This document shows positions 1 to 11,999 of a stretch of 64,000 bases of DNA, piece by piece. Both the position numbers and the translations under genes were made by a program. The stretch is taken from the NCBI RefSeq assembly GCF_000331245.1, contig NZ_ANFZ01000013.1:1-64000 (forward strand), given 5' to 3'. Position 1 is the first letter of the stretch, and each line of letters opens with the position of its first letter. Under the pieces are notes generated by a model. The model worked only from the letters and a program-made list of their open reading frames with translations. It did not search any database and was not told the origin of the DNA. Origin of the DNA: Blastomonas sp. AAP53 (GTDB lineage: Bacteria > Pseudomonadota > Alphaproteobacteria > Sphingomonadales > Sphingomonadaceae).

Positions 1-746
1 TCGCACCCAAAATCCTCCCCCAGCTGGCTGGGGCCAGTCTCGCACCCAAAATCCTCTCCCAGCTCGCTGGGGGAGGGGGGCCATTCACGCAGTGAATGGT
101 GGAGGGGCAGCGGGATCGTACCTCGTCAAATCGTTTCACTATCCCGCCGCCCCTCCACCCCTGACCTTCGGCCAGCGGTCCCCCTCCCCGAGACAAGCTC
201 GGGGAGGATTTTGAAGGCCTGACGCACCCACCCCCGCTCAGCCCGAACGAAGTCGAAGGCCCCGCGCCAACGTCCGCGATATTGTTGGATTCCCGCACAC
301 AGCTCCACGCCACGCAGCAAGAGAACGCAAGGTGGCGGGCCGGGGCGATCCGGCTGGGCCGGATGGCGGGCGGCGGTGTGCAGCGGATGATTGGGTCAAG
401 GCCTCAGTCCGCCAAGGGCCGGTTGCGCCTTTCCATCTGGTGCTTGCGGTGGCCCCCGGCGCGATGCCGGTTTGCGCGGTGAGGAAGGCGTCTTGACCCG
501 CGCGGCTGACCGTCTGCCTGCCTGGTTCGGCTCCCGACGGATCCCGGCTCTCGCGAAAGCCCCCCGCCAACCCCAACCCGCCACCCCCGGTAAAACGGAG
601 GCCTGTGCCGTGGTTCCGCACCGGGCAGATTGGTACGGCGACGGAGTGGTTTGTAACCTATTTGGTTAAAATAGTCAATCTTGATTGCTGGGTCTTGTGG
701 TTTAGACGATCCATTTAGCACGCGCTACCCCAAGACATGACTCCAC
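1..746. repeat. Repeat-rich non-coding stretch at the window edge
   Basis: I see no convincing gene here. Bases 1-33 and about 40-75 are near-direct repeats, each carrying a CTCCCCCAGC/GCTGGGGG hairpin. Bases 81-99 form a perfect palindrome (CCATTCAC, 3-base loop, GTGAATGG). Bases 190-215 carry a CTCCCCGAG/CTCGGGGAGGAT hairpin. Bases 236-269 are a diverged copy of the dispersed CTCAGCC...GTCGAAGGCCCCGCG element. From about 640 the DNA becomes clearly AT-richer, leading into the next gene. The open frames in 126-669 lack protein-like composition and I treat them as chance. Confidence 0.7.
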
Positions 747-782
747 TTGCGTTTTCCTGCGACAAATTGCAGGCTTGGCGTG

Positions 783-2216
783 ATGTATTTTAACCCACAT
801 GAGAACGTTGCATCCATCGAGATCGTTAACGCACTTGGAGATGTCCAAAGCGTGTCAGCGGTAATCCATCAAGACCCCCACTACTTGCATGCAAATCGCA
901 TTTCTCTGTTTGGCACTCGCGAACTTGAAATTGAACTTCTTGGATTTAGCAAAGGCGGAGTCGTTCACTGGCGTTACCATGTGCGCCCTGACTGGAAGAT
1001 CAGCGATGATCCTGGTCATGATTATATCCAACGTGGCACCGGTATACTGCGGTCAACTGGAATGACGTATGGTGTGATGATTGCTGACGATTCAATTCAA
1101 CCTATCGCCGAGATTGAAGTTATTGAAGCTACTAACGAACTTCGGTTCAACGAAATTAATGACCTCAAGGCAGAATTCTGGTTTTTGCAGAGGCCTAAAG
1201 ATGGCTGGAACATTTACCGGCGGTCACGGGGGAAACACGAACCTGCTAAGCTCCTAGGCTCTTGGACAAAAGTCGCATCATTGGGGTTGCGCTTCCGGCT
1301 GTTACGCATTTCCAGCTACCGTGATGATGAACGTATTACGCAAGAACGCGAGCGAATTGACTTACCAGGCGTTGAGATAAGGCCAATAGAAAGCTTAGAA
1401 GAGCCAGAATTCTTCAAATCGGTTGAAAGCATGTGGCTCAGCTTTCGCATTTTGTTAGCTTTTCGCCATAGGCAGTACATTAACACACTTGCTGAGTTTA
1501 AGGATAGTGCTTCGAAGCGTGAAGCGAATTGGCAAGCTGTTCGGCTGGAGCCACGTTATAGGCGTCGATCAGACGAGGCTTATGACCCTCCCTTTCGTGG
1601 AAAAATTGAGCAATACCTTGCCAAGGGTGCGGCGCGATTGGGTGTTATCGAACAGCAGCGCGAACTACTGCATGCTGCCGCTATTGGTTACGCTACCTCC
1701 TACACCGCACCCATTATGGAGAGTAGCTTAACGGCCTGCGTCGAAGGAATCGAGCGGTTGGTGGAAGCGTTTGAGCAGGAACGTCAGCTAACGCGAGAGT
1801 GCATTGCGAAAAAACGCTGGCGATACTTGGGCAGTGCGGTGCGCGAAGCGGCTCGTAGCATTGATGCCTCACCTGAAGAGCATCAGGCCGTCAATCGCGC
1901 ACTTTCTGACGTACCCAAGCTTCGCCTTCTCGAACGGATTGATCGCATGGTGCAAGGGCTCCCGCGCAATCGACGGGGTGGTCTTTTGGAACTTATGGGA
2001 GGCGCTGAGGGCATGATTGTGATGCGTAACCAAATAGTTCACGGTCGACTGATCGCGGACTACCAGAGGCTAGACATCGAGCGCACCCGAGCGCAAGGCT
2101 TGTTCGAGTTACTTTGGCTCGGCTATCTGGGTAACGGAGACCTTCAAGATTCAGGTTGGGCGAGATACCAAGTCCGTTGCTACGCTTCAGAGCAACGGAC
2201 GCCAGTCGTGGATTGA
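783..2216 (+). CDS. HEPN-like protein with RNxxxH motif, ApeA-like candidate
   Basis: I chose the ATG at 783 (477 aa); an in-frame TTG at 747 would add 12 residues, and neither has a good ribosome binding site. Near the C-terminus is Arg-Asn-Gln-Ile-Val-His (R415 to H420), the RNxxxH signature of HEPN ribonuclease domains. It sits behind a helical region containing ESSLTACVEGIERLVEAF, as expected for a HEPN helix bundle. The N-terminal half looks beta-rich and I do not recognise it. Overall size and order (unknown N-domain, C-terminal HEPN) resemble ApeA-type anti-phage proteins, but that is inference. Base composition is visibly lower in GC than every neighbour, and no partner gene is present. 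It converges on the AstE-like gene with a 30-base C-rich gap, which suggests horizontal acquisition. Confidence 0.6.
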   Translation: MYFNPHENVASIEIVNALGDVQSVSAVIHQDPHYLHANRISLFGTRELEIELLGFSKGGVVHWRYHVRPDWKISDDPGHDYIQRGTGILRSTGMTYGVMIADDSIQPIAEIEVIEATNELRFNEINDLKAEFWFLQRPKDGWNIYRRSRGKHEPAKLLGSWTKVASLGLRFRLLRISSYRDDERITQERERIDLPGVEIRPIESLEEPEFFKSVESMWLSFRILLAFRHRQYINTLAEFKDSASKREANWQAVRLEPRYRRRSDEAYDPPFRGKIEQYLAKGAARLGVIEQQRELLHAAAIGYATSYTAPIMESSLTACVEGIERLVEAFEQERQLTRECIAKKRWRYLGSAVREAARSIDASPEEHQAVNRALSDVPKLRLLERIDRMVQGLPRNRRGGLLELMGGAEGMIVMRNQIVHGRLIADYQRLDIERTRAQGLFELLWLGYLGNGDLQDSGWARYQVRCYASEQRTPVVD

Positions 2217-2246
2217 TCTGTCAGTCCCCCCCCCGCCCCAACCCCC

Positions 2247-3311
2247 TCAAATCAACTCATCCTCATCCAGCAGCCGGTCGTTCAACAGCGCTTCGGTAAT
2301 CTGATCCACCCGTTGCTCGACATCGCCGAACCGCATCACCTCGGCGATGTGCACCAAAGCGTCGCCCTGGTTGACCACGGGCAGGACGGCGTGGCCGATG
2401 ATCATGCCGTCGATGGGGGCACGGAAGTCCTGGGCGTCGTCGCCGAAGATGCCCGCGACGCGGCCGATGATGTCGCCTTTCTTCACCGCGTCGCCCGAGG
2501 TGCGCTGCAGCACGCACAGGCCGCCGCGCGGGGCGCGGACCCAGATCGATCGGCGGGAGCGGGCAGGGATGGTGACCTGCGTCGCCTCGGGGTGCGGCTG
2601 GATCATGCCCAGATGTGCCATCACGTTGAGCACGCCGTTGACGCCGCAGCGCACCGACAACTCGTCGAAGCGCAGCGCCTCGCCCGCCTCCATCAGCAGC
2701 ATGTCGACGCCTTCGCCGCGCGCGATGTCGCGCAAGCTGCCGGGGCGGAGCGGGCTCTCGATCACTGCATGCGCGCCGAACAGCATCGCGAGCTCGCGCA
2801 ACTTGTCGTTATCGGGCGCGATGCGGATCTGCGGCAGGTTGTAGCGGTGGACCGCGGCGGAGTGGATGTCGATGCCCAATGAACAGTGGCAGATCACCTC
2901 TTTCAGGAACTTGTTGGCGAGTTGCCCTGCAAGCGAGCCCTTGGCGCTGCCGGGGAACGAGCGGTTGAGGTCGCGCCGGTCGGGCAGGTAGCGACTGTGC
3001 GCCTGGAAGCCGAAGATGTTGACCACGGGCAGGAACAGCACCGTGCCCGCCATGCTGGCCGCATCGAGCTTGGCGAGCAGCCGCTGGATCACCGCAGTGC
3101 CGATGATCTCGTCGCCATGGATCGCGGCGGAGACGAAGATGCAGGGGCCCGGGCGCGCGCCGTGCAATACGCGGACATGGAGGCTGGCGGGCAGGCCGGT
3201 CGCGGTGTTGCTGACCGGGATGGCGACGGTGGCCGAGACGCCCGGATCGATCACGACCCCTGCGAGCGTGAACGTTCTCGCGGCGGCTGTGTCAGTCGTG
3301 TCGTCGGTCAT
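2247..3311 (-). CDS. Succinylglutamate desuccinylase/aspartoacylase family protein
   Basis: A 354-residue zinc-dependent deacylase of the M14-related AstE/AspA fold. Zinc ligands are visible as H65 and E68 in AAIHGDEIIG and H150 in GIDIHSA. RRDLNRSFPG (about 112-121) is the family substrate-binding motif, and E208 in LLMEAG is the probable catalytic glutamate. The C-terminal 90 residues form a beta-rich, biotinyl-like domain (VRAPRGG ... GDIIGRV), typical of this family. The open frame extends upstream to 3398, but the ATG at 3311 gives a family-like N-terminus. True substrate is unknown; N-acyl amino acids are the family norm. It is divergent from rpsM. Confidence 0.85.
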   Translation of the reverse strand: MTDDTTDTAAARTFTLAGVVIDPGVSATVAIPVSNTATGLPASLHVRVLHGARPGPCIFVSAAIHGDEIIGTAVIQRLLAKLDAASMAGTVLFLPVVNIFGFQAHSRYLPDRRDLNRSFPGSAKGSLAGQLANKFLKEVICHCSLGIDIHSAAVHRYNLPQIRIAPDNDKLRELAMLFGAHAVIESPLRPGSLRDIARGEGVDMLLMEAGEALRFDELSVRCGVNGVLNVMAHLGMIQPHPEATQVTIPARSRRSIWVRAPRGGLCVLQRTSGDAVKKGDIIGRVAGIFGDDAQDFRAPIDGMIIGHAVLPVVNQGDALVHIAEVMRFGDVEQRVDQITEALLNDRLLDEDELI

Positions 3312-3442
3312 ACGGCCCCCCTGGCCCCTGATCGAACCGCGTCTGGCTTGCGCGGGGGGCCGGGCAGGAGTATGATCTTTGCCAGCGCAGCCACGCAATC
3401 GTTAAATATTGTGCGGCCCGTCTGGTTTGTCTTGTCCCGCGC

Positions 3443-3471
3443 TTGACAGTGTGGGCGACTCCGCTTATGCG
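3443..3471 (+). promoter_or_regulatory. Promoter of the rpsM operon
   Basis: TTGACA at 3443-3448, a 17-base spacer, then TATGCG at 3466-3471. The -35 box is a perfect match and the spacing is ideal; the -10 is partial. It lies 145 bases upstream of rpsM in a gap otherwise free of genes, consistent with an operon that here lacks the usual secY-adk upstream. The remainder of 3312-3615 shows nothing else recognisable. Confidence 0.6.
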
Positions 3472-3615
3472 CGGCATTCATTTTCATCAAGCGGCTTACC
3501 AACAGGCCTACGCATCATCCCATGCGAAGGCCTGTATTTTGCGCTTTATGGCCGTGAAGCTATGAGATGGGGTTGCGGCATTGGCCCGCGCCCTGTGGAG
3601 CAGGAGAAGTATTAA

Positions 3616-3984
3616 GTGGCACGTATCGCCGGGGTCAACATCCCCACCAACAAGCGCGTTATCATCGCGCTGACCTACATTCATGGAATCGGGCGCACCA
3701 AGGCGCTGGAAATCGCCGACAAGCTGGGCATCGACCACACGCGTCGCGTTCAGGACCTGAGCGATGCAGAAGTCCTGCAGATCCGCGAAGCCATTGATGC
3801 CGACCACACCGTGGAAGGTGATCTTCGTCGCCAGACCGCGATGAACATCAAGCGTCTGATGGATCTGGCCTGCTATCGCGGCCTGCGTCATCGCAAGGGC
3901 CTTCCGGTCCGTGGCCAGCGCACGCACACCAATGCGCGCACCCGCAAGGGCAAGGCCAAGCCGATCGCCGGCAAGAAGAAGTAA
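3616..3984 (+). CDS. rpsM: 30S ribosomal protein S13
   Basis: A 122-residue S13 that starts at a GTG preceded by AGGAGAAG. It binds the head of the small subunit and contacts the P-site tRNA and 5S/L5 bridge. Family features include [14 protein letters not shown] at the N-terminus, a helix-hairpin-helix around [13 protein letters not shown], and the basic tail [19 protein letters not shown] then [13 protein letters not shown]. First gene of the alpha operon (rpsM-rpsK-rpoA-rplQ). rpsD is absent from the cluster, as is usual in alphaproteobacteria. Confidence 0.97.
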   Translation: MARIAGVNIPTNKRVIIALTYIHGIGRTKALEIADKLGIDHTRRVQDLSDAEVLQIREAIDADHTVEGDLRRQTAMNIKRLMDLACYRGLRHRKGLPVRGQRTHTNARTRKGKAKPIAGKKK

Positions 3985-4058
3985 GGACGACGGGGCGCGT
4001 CATGCGTCCCGCCCTTGTATTCTTTTTCAGCAATCCCTTTATTCCAGGATAACGAATT

Positions 4059-4448
4059 ATGGCACGCGAACCGCAAAGGCTCAAAAAGCGCGAGCGCAAG
4101 AACATCTCGTCTGGCGTTGCTCACGTCAACGCCAGCTTCAACAACACCATGATCACCATCACCGATGCTCAGGGCAACACGATCAGCTGGTCGTCTGCCG
4201 GCATGATGGGCTTCAAGGGCAGCCGCAAGTCGACCCCGTATGCTGCGCAGGTTTGTGCAGAAGACGCGGGCAAGAAGGCTGCCGAACATGGCGTCCGCAC
4301 GCTGGAAGTCGAAGTCAAGGGCCCGGGTTCGGGTCGTGAATCGGCTCTTCGTGCCCTGCAGGCGGTGGGCTTTACCATCACCTCGATCCGCGATGTGACG
4401 CCGATCCCCCATAACGGGGTTCGTCCGTCCAAGCGGCGTCGCGTCTGA
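4059..4448 (+). CDS. rpsK: 30S ribosomal protein S11
   Basis: A 129-residue S11, a platform protein that interacts with S6, S18 and S21 and helps position the mRNA. The sequence is textbook: [19 protein letters not shown], then the [14 protein letters not shown] loop, and the C-terminus [17 protein letters not shown]. It lies 74 bases after rpsM and before rpoA in the same transcription unit. Confidence 0.97.
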   Translation: MAREPQRLKKRERKNISSGVAHVNASFNNTMITITDAQGNTISWSSAGMMGFKGSRKSTPYAAQVCAEDAGKKAAEHGVRTLEVEVKGPGSGRESALRALQAVGFTITSIRDVTPIPHNGVRPSKRRRV

Positions 4449-4561
4449 CACCCAGGCTGTTCACTACGGGGATGGCGGACGCGCCATTCCAAGAAATTTC
4501 CGGCCAGGGCTCCCAAGCGCATTGTACAGCGTCGCCCTCGCCCAACACTCAGGGGAAGTCT

Positions 4562-5614
4562 ATGACTGTCAACATCAAGAACTGGCAGGAACTGAAGAAG
4601 CCGAACGGTCTTGAGGTCAAGAGCGGCGGCGATCCCAAGCGCAAGGCAACCTTTGTTGCAGAACCGCTGGAGCGTGGCTTTGGCCTGACGCTGGGCAATG
4701 CCCTGCGCCGGGTGCTGCTGTCGTCGCTTCAGGGCGCGGCCATCACCTCGATCAAGATCGAGAACGCATTGCACGAGTTTTCCTCGCTCGCTGGCGTGCG
4801 TGAAGATGTCACCGACATCGTCCTCAACGTGAAGCAGATCGCGCTGAAGATGGAAGGCGAAGGCCCCAAGCGCCTCCAGCTTTCGGCAACCGGCCCCGCT
4901 CAGGTGAAGGCTGGCGATATCGCTGTTTCGGGCGACATCGAAGTGATGAACAAGGATCTCGTGATCTGTCATCTCGATGACGGCGCGACGCTGAACATCG
5001 AACTGACTTGCGACACCGGCAAGGGCTATGTCCCTGCCGTGGCCAACCGTCCGATCGATGCGCCGATCGGCCTGATCCCGGTGGACTCGCTGTTCTCGCC
5101 GATCCGTCAGGTGTCGTACAAGGTGGAAAACACCCGCGTCGGCCAGGAACTGGACTATGACCGTCTGTCGCTGACCATCGAAACCGATGGCACCGTGACT
5201 CCTGAAGATGCCGTCGCTTATTCGGCGCGCATCCTGCAGGACCAGTTGCAGCTGTTCGTCCACTTCGAAGACAGCATGACCACCAGCACCCCGGGTGCGG
5301 TGAGCCAGGCTGCTCCGGATGAAGGCGATGCCAACCAGATCAACCGCTACCTCCTCAAGAAGGTGGACGAGCTGGAACTGTCGGTGCGCAGCGCCAACTG
5401 CCTCAAGAACGACAACATCATCTATATCGGCGATCTGGTCCAGAAGACCGAAGCCGAGATGCTGCGGACTCCCAATTTCGGTCGCAAGTCGCTGAACGAA
5501 ATCAAGGAAGTTCTCTCCAGCATGGGCCTTCGCCTCGGCATGGACATCCCCGGATGGCCGCCCGAGAACATCGAGGAAATGGCCAAGAAGCTCGAGCAGG
5601 AACTGCTGGGCTAA
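4562..5614 (+). CDS. rpoA: RNA polymerase alpha subunit
   Basis: A 350-residue RNA polymerase alpha subunit. The N-terminal domain (about 1-235) includes [20 protein letters not shown], the dimerisation and beta-binding segment. The C-terminal domain (about 255-350) has [16 protein letters not shown] and [17 protein letters not shown], which contact UP-element DNA and activators. The frame is open back to 4472, but the ATG at 4562, after a GGGGAAG ribosome site, gives the conserved start [11 protein letters not shown]. Confidence 0.97.
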   Translation: MTVNIKNWQELKKPNGLEVKSGGDPKRKATFVAEPLERGFGLTLGNALRRVLLSSLQGAAITSIKIENALHEFSSLAGVREDVTDIVLNVKQIALKMEGEGPKRLQLSATGPAQVKAGDIAVSGDIEVMNKDLVICHLDDGATLNIELTCDTGKGYVPAVANRPIDAPIGLIPVDSLFSPIRQVSYKVENTRVGQELDYDRLSLTIETDGTVTPEDAVAYSARILQDQLQLFVHFEDSMTTSTPGAVSQAAPDEGDANQINRYLLKKVDELELSVRSANCLKNDNIIYIGDLVQKTEAEMLRTPNFGRKSLNEIKEVLSSMGLRLGMDIPGWPPENIEEMAKKLEQELLG

Positions 5615-5620
5615 AGTTCA

Positions 5621-5648
5621 ATCCTCCCCCAGCTTGCTGGGGGAGGAT
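5621..5648. repeat. Perfect palindromic repeat between rpoA and rplQ
   Basis: A 13-base arm (ATCCTCCCCCAGC) and its exact complement are separated by only two bases (TT). The same hairpin family occurs at bases 1-80 of the window. It lies 6 bases after the rpoA stop and 85 bases before rplQ, inside the ribosomal operon. It could fold as an RNA hairpin that partly terminates transcription or protects a 3' end, though it is followed by ATTTCAAG and not by a long U-tract. Confidence 0.85.
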
Positions 5649-5733
5649 TTCAAGATCGGCATCGGCGGTGGCCGTCAACATCGCCAGGACCGGGGTACCT
5701 TGAACGGCCCCCTTACGAACGGAGTACTGAACA

Positions 5734-6156
5734 ATGCGTCACGGAATTGGCAAGCGCAAGCTGCAGCGGACAAGCTCGCACCGTATCGCGATGCTGCGCA
5801 ACATGGCAGCCTCGCTGATCAAGCACGAGCAGATCACCACCACTCTGCCCAAGGCGCGCGAACTGCGTCCTTATGTCGAAAAGCTGATCACGCTGGCCAA
5901 GCGCGGCGGTCTTTCGAACCGTCGTCTGGCGATGGCTCGCCTGATGGACGACGCCCAGCTGGTCAAGCTGTTCGACACGCTCGCGACCCGTTATGCGGAC
6001 CGTGAAGGTGGTTACACCCGCGTGCTCAAGGCCGGTTTCCGCGCTTCGGACGCCGCCCCGATGGGCATCATCGAACTGGTCGACCGCGACACCAGCGCCA
6101 AGGGCAAGGATTCGGGCCCAGTGATGGTTGAAGAAGACGAGTACGAAGGCGCGTAA
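5734..6156 (+). CDS. rplQ: 50S ribosomal protein L17
   Basis: A 140-residue L17, which sits near the peptide exit tunnel of the large subunit. The start [20 protein letters not shown] and the segment [19 protein letters not shown] are canonical. The C-terminal 25 residues form an acidic extension common in alphaproteobacteria. It is the last gene of the alpha operon and is followed by a terminator hairpin. Confidence 0.97.
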   Translation: MRHGIGKRKLQRTSSHRIAMLRNMAASLIKHEQITTTLPKARELRPYVEKLITLAKRGGLSNRRLAMARLMDDAQLVKLFDTLATRYADREGGYTRVLKAGFRASDAAPMGIIELVDRDTSAKGKDSGPVMVEEDEYEGA

Positions 6157-6183
6157 CAGTATCATCCGATACCGGATTGCCAG

Positions 6184-6222
6184 ACAGGCCGCGAATGTGC
6201 ACATTCGCGGCCTGTTTTCGTT
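6184..6222 (+). terminator. Rho-independent terminator after rplQ
   Basis: The hairpin ACAGGCCGCGAATGT / ACATTCGCGGCCTGT is a near-perfect 15-base stem with a very short loop, followed by TTTTCGTTT. It ends the rpsM operon 28 bases after the rplQ stop. Confidence 0.85.
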
Positions 6223-6251
6223 TGTCCAATCAACATTTTAAAGGATCGCCC

Positions 6252-8384
6252 ATGCGCAACTGCGCCCGTCTTGCCGCTCTGCTGGGAACCGTCGCCATGA
6301 CCCTGTCCGTGCCCGCTTCCGCCAAGGACGCACCCTTGTCCTATCCGGTGACCGAAACGGTCGACACCGTCGAAGAGCAGTTCGGCGTGAAGGTGGCCGA
6401 CCCCTATCGCTGGCTGGAAAATGACGTGCGCGTCGACCCCAAGGTCGCCGCCTGGGTCGAGGCGCAGAACAAGGTGACCGACGCGTTCCTCGAGACGCTG
6501 CCGGGCCGCGCCGCGCTCGCCAGCCGCATGCGGGCGCTGTACGATTATGCGCGCACCGGCGTGCCCGATGTCGCGGGTGGACGCTATTTCTTCACGCGCA
6601 ACTCCGGCCTGCAGAACCAGGCGGTGCTGTATGTCCGCGACGGCCAGGACGGCGCCGAGCGGGTGCTGATCGACCCCAATGTCTGGGCGAAGGATGGCGC
6701 GACTGCGCTCGATGCGTGGGAGCCCAGCGAGGACGGCACGAAGCTGATCTACTCGATCCAGGACGGCGGCAGCGACTGGCGCACCGTGCGGGTGCTCGAT
6801 GTTGCGACCGGCAAGGTGCTGGAAGACGAGGTGAAATGGGTCAAGTTCTCCGCGCTGGAATGGGACAAGGCAGGCAAGGGCTTCTATTACTCGCGCTTCC
6901 CCGAGCCGGACAAGGCGGGCGAGTTCCAGTCGCTCAACACCAATCAGGAAATCCGCTACCACGCGCTGGGCACGCCGCAGGCCAGCGATCCGCTGATCTA
7001 CGCCACGCCTGACGAGCCGGAGCTCAACCACAGCGCGCAGGTGTCGGACGATGGCAGCTTCCTGCTGGTCACCTCGTCATCGGGCACCGATGAACGCTAT
7101 CGCCTGACGATGATCGGCCTGACCGGCAGCAAGGCGCAGCGCGTCATCGTGCCCGAGCTCAAGAACGACTGGCAGATGGTCGGCATGGCCCAGGACCGCA
7201 TCTATTTCGTCACCAACAAGGGTGCGCCGCGGCTCAAGGTCGTCGCGATGGCGATCGATGGCGACGAGACCAGCATCCAGACCGTGGTGCCCGAAAGCGA
7301 GGCCGTGATCGATGGTGCCTCGGTGATCGGCGGCAAGCTGGTGGTCAACTATCTGCAGGACGCGCACGATGTCGTGAAGCTGTTCGATCTGGCCGGCAAG
7401 CCGATCGGCGATCTGCCGCTGCCCGGCATCGGGTCGGTCGGCGGATTCCGGGGCGATCTGGATTCGAAGGAAACCTTCTTCTCCTATTCCAGCTTCAACC
7501 GCCCGACGACGATCTATCGCTATGACCTGACCTCGGGCGCGGTGACGCCCTGGGCCGAGCCGAAGCTGGCGTTCAACCCGGACGACTACAAGGTCGAGCA
7601 GCGCTTCTTCACCAGCAAGGATGGCACCAAGGTGCCGATGTTCATCGTGCGCAAGGCTTCGGTCACCGGTCCTGCGCCGACGCTGCTTTACGGCTATGGC
7701 GGCTTCAACATCTCGCTCACCCCCGGATTCTCGCCGACGCGGCTTGCGTGGCTGGAACAGGGCGGGGTGTTCGTCCAGGCGAACATTCGCGGCGGCGGCG
7801 AATATGGCAAGGCGTGGCACGATGCCGGGCGGCTCGCCAACAAGCAGAACGTGTTCGACGATTTCATCGCGGCGGGCGAGTTCCTGATCAAGGAAGGCGT
7901 CACCGGCAAGGACCAGCTCGCCATCCAGGGCGGATCGAACGGCGGTCTGCTGGTCGGTGCGGTGGTCAACCAGCGGCCCGACCTGTTCGCTGCGGCCAAT
8001 GCGGCAGTCGGCGTGATGGACATGCTGCGCTTCGATCGCTTCACCGCCGGGCGCTATTGGGTCGATGATTATGGCTATCCCAACAAGGAAGCCGACTTCA
8101 GAACCTTGCTGACCTATTCGCCCTATCATACTATCCGCAAAGCCGATTATCCCGCGATCATGGTATCGACCGCCGATACCGACGACCGCGTGGTGCCGGG
8201 CCACAGCTTCAAGTACACCGCGCGTCTGCAGGCGACCGAGGCCGGCGACAAGCCGCACCTCATCCGCATCGAAACGCGCGCAGGGCATGGATCGGGCAAG
8301 CCGACCGACAAGATCATCGAGGAATCCTCGGACATCTATGCCTTTCTCGCGCACTTCACGGGGCTGAAGATCGCGGGCGAATAA
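6252..8384 (+). CDS. Prolyl oligopeptidase family serine peptidase (S9A), exported
   Basis: A 710-residue protein with a signal peptide (LAALLGTVAMTLSVPASA, cut near residue 24). An N-terminal seven-bladed propeller region is followed by an alpha/beta-hydrolase domain from about residue 450. The catalytic triad is visible: S562 in GGSNGGLL, D644 in DTDDRV and H679 in AGHGSG. PYRWLE near the N-terminus is typical of S9A. It cleaves short proline-containing peptides, here probably in the periplasm. The ATG at 6252 follows AAGGA; the upstream in-frame ATG at 6177 lies inside the terminator region and is unlikely. Confidence 0.93.
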   Translation: MRNCARLAALLGTVAMTLSVPASAKDAPLSYPVTETVDTVEEQFGVKVADPYRWLENDVRVDPKVAAWVEAQNKVTDAFLETLPGRAALASRMRALYDYARTGVPDVAGGRYFFTRNSGLQNQAVLYVRDGQDGAERVLIDPNVWAKDGATALDAWEPSEDGTKLIYSIQDGGSDWRTVRVLDVATGKVLEDEVKWVKFSALEWDKAGKGFYYSRFPEPDKAGEFQSLNTNQEIRYHALGTPQASDPLIYATPDEPELNHSAQVSDDGSFLLVTSSSGTDERYRLTMIGLTGSKAQRVIVPELKNDWQMVGMAQDRIYFVTNKGAPRLKVVAMAIDGDETSIQTVVPESEAVIDGASVIGGKLVVNYLQDAHDVVKLFDLAGKPIGDLPLPGIGSVGGFRGDLDSKETFFSYSSFNRPTTIYRYDLTSGAVTPWAEPKLAFNPDDYKVEQRFFTSKDGTKVPMFIVRKASVTGPAPTLLYGYGGFNISLTPGFSPTRLAWLEQGGVFVQANIRGGGEYGKAWHDAGRLANKQNVFDDFIAAGEFLIKEGVTGKDQLAIQGGSNGGLLVGAVVNQRPDLFAAANAAVGVMDMLRFDRFTAGRYWVDDYGYPNKEADFRTLLTYSPYHTIRKADYPAIMVSTADTDDRVVPGHSFKYTARLQATEAGDKPHLIRIETRAGHGSGKPTDKIIEESSDIYAFLAHFTGLKIAGE

Positions 8385-8436
8385 TCAGGCCGAGAAACGG
8401 GAAGGGGGGGCGGTCGTTCGCGACCGCCCTTTCCGC

Positions 8437-8703
8437 TCATGACGGGGGCAGGCGCCTTTTGCCCTTCAACCTGCTGGTCAGGTGATAGCGGCCGCAGCGG
8501 TCGCAGGCATAGGCGCGCAGATCGATGCTCGCAGCCAGCGCTGCCGCCAGCGCCTCGGCCTCGCTGGCGAAGCGTTGCTTGCGCTGGCAGACGGAGAGCC
8601 GGGTGCGGGGCATTTTTGCAACAGCATTCCTGATTTCGGCATCGCGCGATGCCATGCGCTTTGCGCTCTCTTGCACCAGCGGCGCGCTTTGCGCCATGAC
8701 CAT
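8437..8703 (-). CDS. Small protein with a Cys-pair motif, unknown function
   Basis: An 88-residue frame whose last 58 residues look conserved and protein-like: PRTRLSVCQRKQRF, an Ala-rich helix, then LRAYACDRCGRYHLTSR with a CxxC pair and a following His that could bind zinc. I recall similar short 'CDRC..(W/Y)HLTS' proteins in sphingomonads but know no function. The start is uncertain: ATG 8703 has a GGAAGGGG site but leaves only three bases to the divergent peptidase start, while ATG 8655 or 8613 would leave room for promoters. Confidence 0.6.
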   Translation of the reverse strand: MVMAQSAPLVQESAKRMASRDAEIRNAVAKMPRTRLSVCQRKQRFASEAEALAAALAASIDLRAYACDRCGRYHLTSRLKGKRRLPPS

Positions 8704-8706
8704 GCA

Positions 8707-11750
<3,044 letters not shown>

Positions 11751-11756
11751 CAGCTG

Positions 11757-11999
11757 ATGATCGAGCTGGTCCCCTATATGCTGATGCTGGCCTGGGCATC
11801 GCCCGGCGAGCCTGGACGGATCCAGATCGAGCGGGTGGCCCAGGTGTTTGCCAGCCAGGCCGATTGCGAAAAGGCGGCGGCGGTGCATGTCGCAGCGGCG
11901 CGGCGCGAGGGCGTGACGCACAGGTGCATGGCCATTCCGGCGCGCGATGAATTCGACCGGCTGTTTGCCGAACTGGATGCGCGCGAGGCCCGCAAGTGA
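11757..11999 (+). CDS. Small hypothetical protein between guaB and rsmB
   Basis: An 80-residue protein with a hydrophobic start (MIELVPYMLMLAWA), then a basic/acidic helical body with two cysteines and KAAAVHVAAARREGVTHRCMAIP. I do not recognise a domain. It starts 6 bases after guaB, and its TGA overlaps the GTG start of the next gene by four bases, so it is probably translated as part of a guaB-rsmB transcript. Confidence 0.6.
   Translation: MIELVPYMLMLAWASPGEPGRIQIERVAQVFASQADCEKAAAVHVAAARREGVTHRCMAIPARDEFDRLFAELDAREARK

Noticed and set aside
300-640. RNase P RNA or tmRNA in the first gap
   Set aside because: The GAGGAAAGTCCGG core of RNase P RNA and the tmRNA tRNA-like ends are absent.
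238-669. Several overlapping frames of 60-127 residues at the left edge
   Set aside because: They overlap each other on both strands, pass through hairpin repeats and show no plausible domain or ribosome site.
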